Position numbers and translations under genes: made by a program
The notes under the pieces: generated by a model
The model's database searches: none
Told to the model about the DNA's origin: nothing
Seen by the model: only the letters and a program-made list of their open reading frames with translations
Shown here: in pieces, positions 17,905 through 26,091 of the stretch
How positions within the stretch are numbered: the stretch's first letter is position 1
Layout of the letters: the number at the start of each line of letters is the position of its first letter
Assembly (NCBI RefSeq): GCF_050268245.1
Contig: NZ_JBNNGK010000001.1
Span: forward strand, 248,001 to 312,000
DNA from: JBNNGK01 sp050268245
Lineage (GTDB): Bacteria; Pseudomonadota; Gammaproteobacteria; Enterobacterales; Enterobacteriaceae
DNA: 64,000 nucleotides
Direction: 5' to 3'

Positions 17905-18663
17905 TCAGTTATTAGCCAATGCGCATTGATAATCCTGCAATTCTCCTGCGGAACCTAAGTTCAGATCGGTAATTTTCAGGCGATTCGCTAACAACACCCT
18001 TTCCCCCTCTGGCGCAACGACCAACGCAAGCCCATAGTTCGCCATGCTGTCTCCTCGCGCACTGACATATTGCTGCAACAGTTTAATCGGGTCTTCTTTC
18101 GTTAAATCCAAACCCGATAGTTTTCTGGCAATATATTGATGCCCTACCAGCTTTTCAGCTAAGGGTTTCCAAGTGTTGTCAATGTGTTGGGTTTGCTCTC
18201 TCAACGTGTCATAAACGTCTGGGCGTAGGCAGGCGATATGAATATGCAGCTGATTCTGGGAGCGGCCATATTTAGAGTTAATTGCCAATGATAACCACGT
18301 ATCTTTTATCGGCTTAGCAAGCTCTTGTGTGATATGCCCTCTGTTTTCCCATGCGAGAGCAAAATAAGGAGGGGCGTTTGCATTCTCAAGCTCTGGGCTT
18401 TCTATCCCGCTAAGCTTATCGGTCGGCATGACCAAATCATGGTAAGGGCCTTTGCTATCCTTAAATAAGACATAGCGTTCCGCTAAATTAACCGTTAAAC
18501 AAGGCGCCGGATCATTATGCTGTTGCTGGTTAGGCACACATTGTTGACTGACGATCTGCCATAACGCATTGGTATTACCGCGGCCAAAGAACCACCACAG
18601 GGCTACCGCCATGATCACCAACACCAGCAATACCAGTAATATCCTATAAAGACGCTTCATCAT
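17905..18663 (-). CDS. cdh: CDP-diacylglycerol pyrophosphatase
   Basis: Membrane-anchored enzyme hydrolysing CDP-diacylglycerol to phosphatidate and CMP. It has 252 residues, an N-terminal helix (RILLVLLVLVIMAVALWWFF) and a HIT-like catalytic motif in SQNQLHIHIACLRPDV (~residue 145). LAINSKYGRSQNQLHIHI and NYGLALV match E. coli Cdh in place and length. Two adjacent ATGs (18663, 18660) follow AAGGAAT. Convergent with the yncE-like gene. Confidence 0.88.
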   Translation of the reverse strand: MMKRLYRILLVLLVLVIMAVALWWFFGRGNTNALWQIVSQQCVPNQQQHNDPAPCLTVNLAERYVLFKDSKGPYHDLVMPTDKLSGIESPELENANAPPYFALAWENRGHITQELAKPIKDTWLSLAINSKYGRSQNQLHIHIACLRPDVYDTLREQTQHIDNTWKPLAEKLVGHQYIARKLSGLDLTKEDPIKLLQQYVSARGDSMANYGLALVVAPEGERVLLANRLKITDLNLGSAGELQDYQCALANN

Positions 18664-19007
18664 GATTCCTTAGTGACATCGTTATTGATAAAAATGCCCC
18701 TAAGAGTAAACCATTTCCATACACTTAAATAAGATTAATCATTCTAACTGTCCGGCCTAGCCACAATAGCCTGCGCAATGATCCTGCCGCTCACGCACGG
18801 TTTTCAACCGCTCAATCGGCGTATTAACCGCTCACTGAAATTCCTCTGACTTCATTCCCCCCGCGATCCATGATGCGCTGTTCCTGAACCTGCGCCTTAC
18901 CACTGGGGACGCATACTTCACGATCCGTATACGGGCTGCTACCGGCTCAGAAAATCAATAAACGGGTTAACTCACGCATTTTTTGCAGATTGGAATAAGG
19001 ATACCTC
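18664..19007. other. cdh/btsT divergent control region
   Basis: 344 bp between divergent genes. It should contain both promoters, and in E. coli btsT responds to the BtsSR two-component system and CRP, but I could not assign a convincing site. No RNA gene or repeat seen. Confidence 0.4.
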
Positions 19008-21182
19008 ATGAAATCAGAGGGAATTTTAAAACACTTACCCTGGATGTTGCTGGGGGTGCTCGGTGCCTCCTGCCTCGGCGTGGTGGCATTACGCCGTGGC
19101 GAACACATCAGCGCTTTATGGATCATCGTTGCCTCCATCGCGGTATATCTGGTGGCTTATCGTTATTACAGCTTGTATATCGCTAGCAAGGTAATGAAGC
19201 TGGATGCCAGCCGGGCGACACCGGCGGTGGTTAATAACGATGGTCTGAACTACGTACCCACCAACAAAAACGTGTTGTTCGGCCACCATTTCGCCGCCAT
19301 TGCCGGAGCCGGCCCACTGGTTGGCCCGGTGTTGGCCGCACAGGTCGGTTATCTGCCCGGCACGCTGTGGTTGCTGGCTGGCGTCGTATTAGCGGGGGCA
19401 GTACAGGACTTTATGGTTCTGTTCATCTCGTCACGCCGCAATGGCGCCTCGCTCGGTGAGATCATCAAGAAAGAGATGGGGCCGGTGCCCGGCACTATCG
19501 CGCTGTTCGGCTGCTTTATGATTATGATCATCATCCTGGCGGTGTTGGCGTTGATCGTGGTGAAGGCGCTGGCAGAAAGCCCGTGGGGGGTGTTCACCGT
19601 CTGTTCTACCGTACCGATCGCGCTGTTTATGGGTATCTATATGCGCTTCCTGCGCCCCGGTCGGGTGGGTGAAGTGTCGGTTATCGGCATCGTGCTGCTG
19701 GTGGCGTCGATCTGGTTCGGCGGCGTGATCGCACACGATCCCTATTGGGGGCCGGCGCTGACCTTTAAAGACACCACTATCACTTATACGCTGATTGGTT
19801 ATGCCTTTATCTCCGCTCTGCTGCCGGTCTGGCTGATTTTGGCACCGCGCGATTATCTGGCAACCTTCCTGAAGATCGGCGTGATCGTCGGGCTGGCGGT
19901 CGGTATCGTGATCATCAACCCTGAACTGAAAATGCCCGCCGTGACTCAGTTTGTCGATGGCACCGGTCCGGTATGGAAAGGCTCACTGTTCCCGTTCCTG
20001 TTTATCACCATTGCCTGCGGCGCGGTTTCCGGTTTCCACGCGCTGATCGCCTCCGGCACCACGCCAAAACTGCTGGCCAGTGAAAGCGATGCGCGCTTTA
20101 TCGGTTACGGCGCGATGTTGATGGAGTCTTTTGTGGCGATTATGGCGCTGGTGGCTGCCTCGATCATCGAACCGGGCCTGTATTTCGCCATGAATACCCC
20201 ACCGGCCGCTCTGGGTATCACCATGCCGAACCTGCATCAGCTCGGGGGTGACAATGCACCACTGATTATGGCGCAGTTAAAAGACGTGACGGTGCACGCT
20301 GCCGCAACCGTCAGCTCTTGGGGCTTTGTCATTAGCCCAGAGCAGATCTTGCAAACCGCCAAAGATATCGGTGAACCTTCGGTCTTGAACCGGGCCGGTG
20401 GTGCGCCAACGCTGGCGGTCGGTATCGCCCATGTGTTCCACCAGATCATGCCGGCGGCAGATATGGGCTTCTGGTATCACTTCGGTATTCTGTTTGAGGC
20501 GCTGTTTATCCTAACCGCGCTGGATGCCGGTACCCGCTCTGGCCGCTTTATGCTGCAAGATTTGTTGGGGAACTTTGTGCCGTTCTTGAAAAAAACCGAC
20601 TCTCTGGTAGCCGGGATCATCGGCACCGCAGGCTGCGTTGGTCTGTGGGGCTACTTACTGTATCAGGGCGTGGTCGATCCGCTCGGCGGCGTGAAAAGCC
20701 TGTGGCCGCTGTTCGGTATCTCTAACCAGATGTTGGCGGCAGTCGCATTGGTGCTCGCCAGCGTGGTGCTGATCAAAATGAAGCGCACTCAGTACATTTG
20801 GGTGACGGTGATCCCGGCCGTTTGGCTGCTGATCTGCACCACTTATGCGCTGGGCCTGAAACTGTTTAGCGATAACCCGCAACTGGAAGGTTTCTTCTTC
20901 CTGGCTAATCAGTATCAACAAAAAATTGCCGAAAGCGGCGCGGATTTGAGCGCACAGCAGATCGCCAACATGAACCATATTGTAGTGAACAACTACACCA
21001 ACGCTGGCCTGAGCATTATGTTCTTACTGGTGGTGTACAGCATCATTTTCTATGGCATCAAAACCGCGATGGCGGCGCGTAAAAACCCGGATCGCACCGA
21101 TCAGGAAACGCCTTACGTAGCGGTTCCTGAACCGACAAACGAGCCAACGGAGGAAGAGGCCCAAGTTTCCCCGCAGCACTAA
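19008..21182 (+). CDS. btsT: Pyruvate/H+ symporter BtsT (CstA family)
   Basis: Inner-membrane carbon-starvation family transporter of 724 residues with about 16-18 hydrophobic segments. Family signatures include FGHHFAAIAGAGPLVGPVLAAQVGYLPG (residues ~90-117), SGFHALIASGTTPKLL (~345) and LFEALFILTALDAGTRSGRF (~495). The following yjiX-yjiA pair identifies it as BtsT (YjiY), a high-affinity pyruvate uptake system, rather than CstA. ATAAGGATACCTC precedes the ATG. The C-terminal tail is acidic and soluble. Confidence 0.92.
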   Translation: MKSEGILKHLPWMLLGVLGASCLGVVALRRGEHISALWIIVASIAVYLVAYRYYSLYIASKVMKLDASRATPAVVNNDGLNYVPTNKNVLFGHHFAAIAGAGPLVGPVLAAQVGYLPGTLWLLAGVVLAGAVQDFMVLFISSRRNGASLGEIIKKEMGPVPGTIALFGCFMIMIIILAVLALIVVKALAESPWGVFTVCSTVPIALFMGIYMRFLRPGRVGEVSVIGIVLLVASIWFGGVIAHDPYWGPALTFKDTTITYTLIGYAFISALLPVWLILAPRDYLATFLKIGVIVGLAVGIVIINPELKMPAVTQFVDGTGPVWKGSLFPFLFITIACGAVSGFHALIASGTTPKLLASESDARFIGYGAMLMESFVAIMALVAASIIEPGLYFAMNTPPAALGITMPNLHQLGGDNAPLIMAQLKDVTVHAAATVSSWGFVISPEQILQTAKDIGEPSVLNRAGGAPTLAVGIAHVFHQIMPAADMGFWYHFGILFEALFILTALDAGTRSGRFMLQDLLGNFVPFLKKTDSLVAGIIGTAGCVGLWGYLLYQGVVDPLGGVKSLWPLFGISNQMLAAVALVLASVVLIKMKRTQYIWVTVIPAVWLLICTTYALGLKLFSDNPQLEGFFFLANQYQQKIAESGADLSAQQIANMNHIVVNNYTNAGLSIMFLLVVYSIIFYGIKTAMAARKNPDRTDQETPYVAVPEPTNEPTEEEAQVSPQH

Positions 21183-21245
21183 GGCGGATTCCCGGTCTCT
21201 CCGCCAGACTTTACTTCGCATCATTGAGGATTAAAGTCAGCGACA

Positions 21246-21271
21246 CACGGGCGCGGCGAGCTGCGCCCGTG
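21246..21271 (+). other. GC-rich hairpin in the btsT-yjiX gap
   Basis: Perfect 9-bp stem CACGGGCGC/GCGCCCGTG with an 8-nt loop, in the 117-nt gap between btsT and yjiX. It has no T tract, so it is more likely an mRNA 3'-end stabiliser or processing signal that lowers yjiX-yjiA expression than a terminator. Confidence 0.5.
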
Positions 21272-21299
21272 ATTATTGTTATCGACCAGGAGGTCAACG

Positions 21300-21503
21300 A
21301 TGTTCGGCAATCTCGGCCAGGCAGGTAAATATCTGGGGCAGGCGGCGCGCATGCTGGTTGGCGTGCCTGACTACGATACCTACGTGCAACATATGCAGGA
21401 CAACCACCCAGACCAACCGGTGATGACCTATAAAGAGTTTTTCCGTGAGCGCCAGCAAGCCCGCTACGGCGGCGACGGCAAAGGCGGCATGCGCTGTTGT
21501 TAA
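21300..21503 (+). CDS. yjiX: YjiX (YbdD/YjiX family small protein)
   Basis: 67-residue protein nearly identical to E. coli YjiX: MFGNLGQAGKYLGQAARM, PDYDTYVQHMQ, YKEFFRERQQARYGGDGKGG, ending RCC. The family accompanies CstA/BtsT transporters; its role is poorly defined. AGGAGG lies 6 nt before the ATG at 21300; the in-frame start at 21276 has no such site. Second gene of btsT-yjiX-yjiA. Confidence 0.92.
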   Translation: MFGNLGQAGKYLGQAARMLVGVPDYDTYVQHMQDNHPDQPVMTYKEFFRERQQARYGGDGKGGMRCC

Positions 21504-21514
21504 AAGGATCCATC

Positions 21515-22486
21515 ATGACCCCCATCCCAGTCACTATTCTGACCGGCTTTTTAGGCGCCGGCAAAACCACCCTGCTGCGCTACATCCTCAATGCTAACCA
21601 CGGCCACAAGATTGCCGTTATCGAAAATGAGTTCGGTGAAGTGCCGATCGATCACGCGCTGCTCGGCGACCGCGCCAGCCGCATTACCACCCTCAGCAAC
21701 GGATGTATCTGCTGTAGCCGTGCCAACGAGCTGGCGGATGCACTGCTTGATTTGCTGGACGGCGTTGATCAAGGGGAGCTGGTATTTGACCGCTTGATCA
21801 TTGAATGCACCGGCATGGCCGATCCCGGCCCGATCGTGCAAACCTTTTTCTCGCAGGCGGTGCTCAACGAACGCTTTCTGCTGGATGGCATCATCACGCT
21901 GGTGGATGCGGTACACGCCGATCAACAGTTGAACCAGTTCAGTATCGCGCAGGCGCAGGTAGGTTATGCCGATCGTATTCTGCTGACCAAAACCGATCTG
22001 GCAACAGACCACGCCCCACTGATCCAACGTTTGCAAATGATGAACGCCCGCGCCCCTATTTATCCCGTGACGCACGGCGCTATCGATCTCAGCGTGTTGT
22101 TTACTATTAACGGCTTTGTGCTGAACGATGAGCTCACCCTCAGCGCACCAACGCCGCTGTTCCGCCGTATTGCACAACCACAAAATAATATTCAATCGAT
22201 CGTGGTCTATCACGCGCAGCCGCTGGCGCTGATGCAAATCTCTGCCATGATGGAAAACTTATTGCTTAAATTCGCCGACAATTTGTTACGTTATAAAGGC
22301 ATCTTGTCGATCAAAGACGAACCGCGCCGATTGCTGTTTCAGGGCGTCCAACGGCTGTATAACGCCGACTGGGATCGCGAATGGCTGCCCGAAGAACCCC
22401 GGCAGAGCACGCTGGTATTTATCGGTATTGATTTGCCGGAAGAGGAGATTCGGGCCAGCTTTGCGGCTCTGGGTGACGGCAACTGA
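21515..22486 (+). CDS. yjiA: YjiA, COG0523-family metal-binding GTPase
   Basis: 323-residue P-loop GTPase of the CobW/YjiA group, proposed metal chaperones. Seen: Walker A GFLGAGKTTLLR (~residue 11), metal-binding C-x-C-C in NGCICCSRANEL (~64), switch region ENEFGEV, ECTGMADPGP and specificity motif LLTKTDLA (~155). I start at the ATG at 21515 (AAAGGATCCATC upstream), 11 bp after yjiX. C-terminal LLFQGVQRLYNADWDREW matches E. coli YjiA. A His/Cys-rich tail seen in other members is absent. Confidence 0.92.
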   Translation: MTPIPVTILTGFLGAGKTTLLRYILNANHGHKIAVIENEFGEVPIDHALLGDRASRITTLSNGCICCSRANELADALLDLLDGVDQGELVFDRLIIECTGMADPGPIVQTFFSQAVLNERFLLDGIITLVDAVHADQQLNQFSIAQAQVGYADRILLTKTDLATDHAPLIQRLQMMNARAPIYPVTHGAIDLSVLFTINGFVLNDELTLSAPTPLFRRIAQPQNNIQSIVVYHAQPLALMQISAMMENLLLKFADNLLRYKGILSIKDEPRRLLFQGVQRLYNADWDREWLPEEPRQSTLVFIGIDLPEEEIRASFAALGDGN

Positions 22487-22642
22487 GCCTGCACCATAGG
22501 ATTGTGACACTTCTCATTAACGTTATCGGCGCAGCTCAATTGAGCCTGGGTGCGATACCCCCTGCCTAAAATGACCAAACCCGATAACAATTCCGTGTAC
22601 AATTAGGCCGTCAAAACACTTTGGTTCAGTTAAGGGATAAAC

Positions 22643-23803
22643 GTGAAAAACTATAAAGTGATTACCCCCTTGTTTCCGACTTATGCGCAAGCAAGAGCCA
22701 TGATGAAGGCGGCCGACGGTTACTCACTGAAGGCAGTGCGGAATATGATCAACGCCATTCATGAGCAAACGGGCACACCGCAAAAACCCGTTGACTGGTC
22801 TGAACCTGACAACTGGATCAAAGAAAGGCTACTGGGCGAAGACGCTGAAATCGCGGCAAGGATTTGGCAGACTGATGGACATATCTTAAACCCGAGACAC
22901 AGCTACGGCTGCTACATGTTCATCAATAATTTTGCGTTGATGGCGAATGACAGTGAGCAGGTATGGCGTGCGACGGAAAGAGGCATGCACTTTCTCTCGC
23001 AAGATGCGTCAACGCTGCGCGATCTGGACGATCAAGAAGGCCTGCTACAACTGTTAGAGTTGCTTGCCAGCCGGGAACAATCCAAACGCGCCGATCTGCT
23101 GCCAGAATGGCAAGCATTTCTTCATCAAAGCTCTAAATTTGCGTCTTTGAGTTCGATTAAAACTACCCTGTATGCACGCCTGTATAACCTGGTTGAGCGT
23201 GACCTTGTTTCCCGCGAAGGCATGAGCTATCAAATCACTGAAAACGGCCGCCAATGGTTGAGTAAAGCGCTGCCGGAACGCCAGCAAGATCCGCGCAAAG
23301 CACTGCTGGAAGCCATTAAGCTCTACAATCTTCAGCAAAAAGAACTGCTGCGTGAACAATTGGCTAGCATGAACCCTTACAAGTTTGAGCATTTAGTCGC
23401 TCAACTGCTGGAAACCATGGGCTACGAGCAGGTTGAAGTCACCAAAGCATCCGGCGATAAAGGTGTTGACGTTATTGGCAAGGTTCAGGTCGGCATCACC
23501 ACCATTACCGAAGTCGTTCAGGTAAAGCGCATGCAAAATACCCTAACCCGGCCTTATATCGATCAACTACGTGGTGCGCTCCCCTATCATAAAGCCATTC
23601 GAGGCACGCTGATCACCACCGGCAAATTCGCCGCCAGCTGCGCAGAAGCGGCACTGTTCCCTGGCGCTGCGCCGATCACGCTGATCGACGGCGATCGTCT
23701 GCTGGAACTGCTGATTGAAAATAACGTCGGTATTCGCCGCAGCAACGCCGTCGAATTACTGGATGTGGATTTGGAATTGTTTGATGAGTATGAGATGGAA
23801 TAA
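22643..23803 (+). CDS. mrr: Mrr-like type IV restriction endonuclease
   Basis: 386-residue protein with a GTG start after AAGGGAT. The C-terminal third is an Mrr-type PD-(D/E)xK nuclease domain: FEHLVAQLLETMGYEQVEV (~260), catalytic Asp in SGDKGVDVIGKV (~270-275), the QxK variant of the active site in EVVQVKRM (~293) and PYIDQLRGAL, GTLITTGKFA. A winged-helix segment lies about residues 155-210. The first ~140 residues are extra relative to E. coli Mrr (304 residues) and I cannot assign them. Mrr cuts methylated foreign DNA. E. coli mrr also neighbours yjiA, so the locus is conserved. Confidence 0.8.
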   Translation: MKNYKVITPLFPTYAQARAMMKAADGYSLKAVRNMINAIHEQTGTPQKPVDWSEPDNWIKERLLGEDAEIAARIWQTDGHILNPRHSYGCYMFINNFALMANDSEQVWRATERGMHFLSQDASTLRDLDDQEGLLQLLELLASREQSKRADLLPEWQAFLHQSSKFASLSSIKTTLYARLYNLVERDLVSREGMSYQITENGRQWLSKALPERQQDPRKALLEAIKLYNLQQKELLREQLASMNPYKFEHLVAQLLETMGYEQVEVTKASGDKGVDVIGKVQVGITTITEVVQVKRMQNTLTRPYIDQLRGALPYHKAIRGTLITTGKFAASCAEAALFPGAAPITLIDGDRLLELLIENNVGIRRSNAVELLDVDLELFDEYEME

Positions 23804-24049
23804 TTCGTTGAGGTTGTGAACAAGCAGGGAGAATCGCGTTCTCCCTGCTCTGGATCGCGCAACCTGGTGTCAATAACTCTATTTATTTCATAATAATGAT
23901 GGTGCATATCAGATATTAAGGGGCATATAATAAATCATCGACTCGCATATAAAAATATATTACTCATTTTAGAGTAACGAAATATTTATTATTTGAAATT
24001 TACCATTCACAGACACGATCGTTTAGCGCGTATTTACTTATTTATTTTC

Positions 24050-24211
24050 TCATAAATTAAGACAGATAATGACAGCACTATCCACTGGAATGTTCAGACC
24101 GTGGCTAAAGCCGACAATCTCAATACTTCCCTCACGATCCTGAACATCTACAGATCCCCTGATGTCTGCGCCACCATCATCTTTAAGCCACATATAAGCC
24201 GGAATAGGCAT
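24050..24211 (-). pseudogene. Truncated Hcp (type VI secretion tube protein) fragment
   Basis: The 53-residue product begins MPIPAYMWLKDDGGADIRG and continues SVDVQDREGSIEIVGFSHGL, the near-invariant start of Hcp1-family proteins, which are about 160 residues. After residue ~42 it diverges (NIPVDSAVIICLNL) and stops. The rest of hcp is not present up to 23.8 kb. It starts 2 bp after the immunity-like gene. It is probably a relic of a recombined hcp-effector module. Confidence 0.75.
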
Positions 24212-24212
24212 G

Positions 24213-24737
24213 TTACAAACGCCTTTTGGTGGTAATTTTCTTCGTGATGAAGCCATAACAAGCTATCGTGAGTAATAGATTGAAAGCCACTACGGCCACG
24301 GTAGAGAACGCTGAATACGTTTTTTCGTCAGGAAAAACAGCCTGATAGGGTAGTAAGCGAAACATCCCCCAGAACAGAAAGGTGAAAGTGAATAACTTCG
24401 TCAATCGTCGCAGTATAGAGAAAGCCAATTCTTTCAGGAGGCGCATTGGCCTAACTTTTCGTGTTACGCCGTTGTATACGGTAATGATCGCGCTCATGGC
24501 TGGAATACTGATCAGGGTATTGATAACAATGCTAATGTAGAAACGAACGGAATCAAAGGGTTCAGGGTCGGGCTCGCCCAACACCCACTTCCCGATGTTA
24601 TCAGCATTATTAGCGCTCATATGCTGGCTTAAGAAGCTACTGACTAAATCATCGTAATGTACCGTTTTCGCCACGATTAACATCACCACAGCAAACAACG
24701 TTATCTTGAGAAACAAACTAAGGGCATGTTTTGCCAT
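24213..24737 (-). CDS. Four-helix membrane protein, probable immunity to the adjacent effector
   Basis: 174-residue protein with about four hydrophobic segments: FLKITLFAVVMLIVAK, ISIVINTLISIPAMSAIITV, FTFTFLFWGMF and TVAVVAFNLLLTIACYGF, with a basic end TKKITTKRRL. A soluble loop follows the first helix, in a position that could be periplasmic. Its ATG overlaps the end of the DUF2778 gene by 20 nt, the usual toxin-immunity arrangement. I do not recognise the family; the immunity role is inferred from position. Confidence 0.55.
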   Translation of the reverse strand: MAKHALSLFLKITLFAVVMLIVAKTVHYDDLVSSFLSQHMSANNADNIGKWVLGEPDPEPFDSVRFYISIVINTLISIPAMSAIITVYNGVTRKVRPMRLLKELAFSILRRLTKLFTFTFLFWGMFRLLPYQAVFPDEKTYSAFSTVAVVAFNLLLTIACYGFITKKITTKRRL

Positions 24738-25233
24738 TGGCGATCACCTCAATTATGCCGTATGCCTTTAGCTTCTTCATGCAAGGAATATTTACCTGCT
24801 GCGTTCTCAACAATGCATTACGTAGCATGGCAAAATCTGAATCATGCGGAAGGGTGATACACCCCTCTGATAATGTGCCTGGATGCAAACGGAAGTTACC
24901 GCGCTTAACACCTTCTACCCATGTGTAATCGCCAATTCCCCAGTCATCACGCCACAGGGCAAACCATTCGTTATGCCTGAACGTTGCCCGTTTTACTACC
25001 TGATTATAGATATCCCGTACACCTGCATTAATTTGCGATCTTAGCCCACCTTCTGGACGAGCGACAATCCAGTATTTACCCGCCGGAACTGGGCCTACCA
25101 TTGGCTTCATGCCACAAGCGCCACAATTGCGATAAACACCATCACCAGAGAACGCTAAAAACGTGCCTACGCCAGGAAACGACAAAGGAGAGCAATACGC
25201 TTCGTTGATTACAAACTTTCCATACAAAGCCAT
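24718..25233 (-). CDS. DUF2778 (Tlde1-like) type VI secretion L,D-transpeptidase effector
   Basis: 171-residue protein starting MALYGKFVINEAYCSPLSFPGVGTF with FLAFSGDGVYRNCGACG, GPVPAGKYWIV and the catalytic motif RLHPGTLSEGCITLPHDSDF (His and Cys at ~137-147), all hallmarks of DUF2778. Tlde1 members are delivered by type VI secretion and damage target peptidoglycan by L,D-exchange/carboxypeptidase activity. The ATG at 25233 follows GGGTGG. Followed by an overlapping membrane protein and an Hcp fragment, consistent with Hcp-associated delivery. No other type VI structural genes are in the window. Confidence 0.8.
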   Translation of the reverse strand: MALYGKFVINEAYCSPLSFPGVGTFLAFSGDGVYRNCGACGMKPMVGPVPAGKYWIVARPEGGLRSQINAGVRDIYNQVVKRATFRHNEWFALWRDDWGIGDYTWVEGVKRGNFRLHPGTLSEGCITLPHDSDFAMLRNALLRTQQVNIPCMKKLKAYGIIEVIANGKTCP

Positions 25234-25378
25234 AAACCACCCAATATCCATTATAGGTTTGTGGTTTATAGTACGGGTTATTTAGTGGTCAAACCAGATT
25301 TGACTGGGACTGTTTTTCGGGGAAAGGTCAATAGGTTGAGTGAAAATCGCGGAAAACCTTGCGGGGGCTGAATTCCAG

Positions 25379-25444
25379 ACACAAAAAACCGCCTATCGGT
25401 GGCTTCTTGCTTCGCACTGACTAATGGTGCGAAGGCCGGACTCG
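25379..25444. repeat. Distal attachment-site repeat of the leuX island
   Basis: This segment repeats, in direct orientation, the leuX terminator and 3' end at 36032-36098. Shared blocks are GACACAAAAAA, TCGGTGGCTTCTTG, CTAATGGTGC and GAAGGCCGGACTCG, with a few substitutions and one missing C in the tRNA part. After CTCG at 25444 the sequence departs from the tRNA. Confidence 0.85.
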
Positions 25445-25854
25445 TAATTGATTATATTTTATTGATTTTAATGCCATTTAAATTAATTTTTATTTTATTG
25501 ACCACCATAATGACCCCCTTCATGTTTTATACAACACGGACATAGCCAGCCTTTTTCCTATGGACCGCTAAGAGCGATAAGCGGAAATTAGTATTTATCG
25601 GCCACCTAAAAAATGACCACCTTAGCTGTGGTAATTTAGCTAACAACAAAAAAGCCCCCTGCTGAAGAGAAATGCCAGTCATTTAAGCGTTTTAATGAAT
25701 ATAAATTCATAATAATACTTAGAAGGAAAACGAAGGAGCTAGAGCTTTAACCCTTTTTACTTCATTATAGGCTCGAATTTTCGGGCCTTATTTTCTTCGG
25801 TGAACAGCATTATCCGCTGAAGAGGAATCTTTTTGATACAGGCTCGTTATTGCC
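25445..25854. other. Gene-free left end of the island
   Basis: About 410 AT-rich bases without a supportable gene. Short related motifs TTGACCACC (25498), TGACCCCC (25511) and TGACCACC (25614) resemble TTGACCCCCAA near the integrase start and could be integrase or excisionase arm sites. A hairpin-like GGCTCGAA/TTCGGGCC pair lies near 25771-25788 downstream of the zinc-protein gene. Confidence 0.4.
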
Positions 25855-26091
25855 TCACTTAATTCCAAGTGAATCAAGCTGGCTTTTCAGACCTTCTAAC
25901 TTAACCACACTTTGAATCAGCATATGTCTAGCACAAGAAATACAATAGTAAGATTCACCTTGCGTTGAGTTCTTTACACTCAACCTAAATTCACCTTTGG
26001 TAATTACGTGCTTTTTGTCGTGTTTACAGGCAGTTTTTCTAGAAGCAACCTCAAACTTAGCACCAACAATAAGAGACTTGAATTTAGCCAT
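25855..26091 (-). CDS. Small zinc-ribbon-like protein coupled to the DEAH helicase
   Basis: 78-residue basic protein (GAKFEVASRKTACKHDKKH) with potential metal ligands C22, H24 and H28 and then YYCISCARHM (C-x2-C-x2-H, ~49-56), a layout resembling a PARP-type zinc finger. Its ATG overlaps the helicase stop by 8 bases (ATGGCTAA), so the pair is translationally coupled. A nucleic-acid-binding partner for the helicase is inferred; family not recognised with certainty. Confidence 0.6.
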   Translation of the reverse strand: MAKFKSLIVGAKFEVASRKTACKHDKKHVITKGEFRLSVKNSTQGESYYCISCARHMLIQSVVKLEGLKSQLDSLGIK

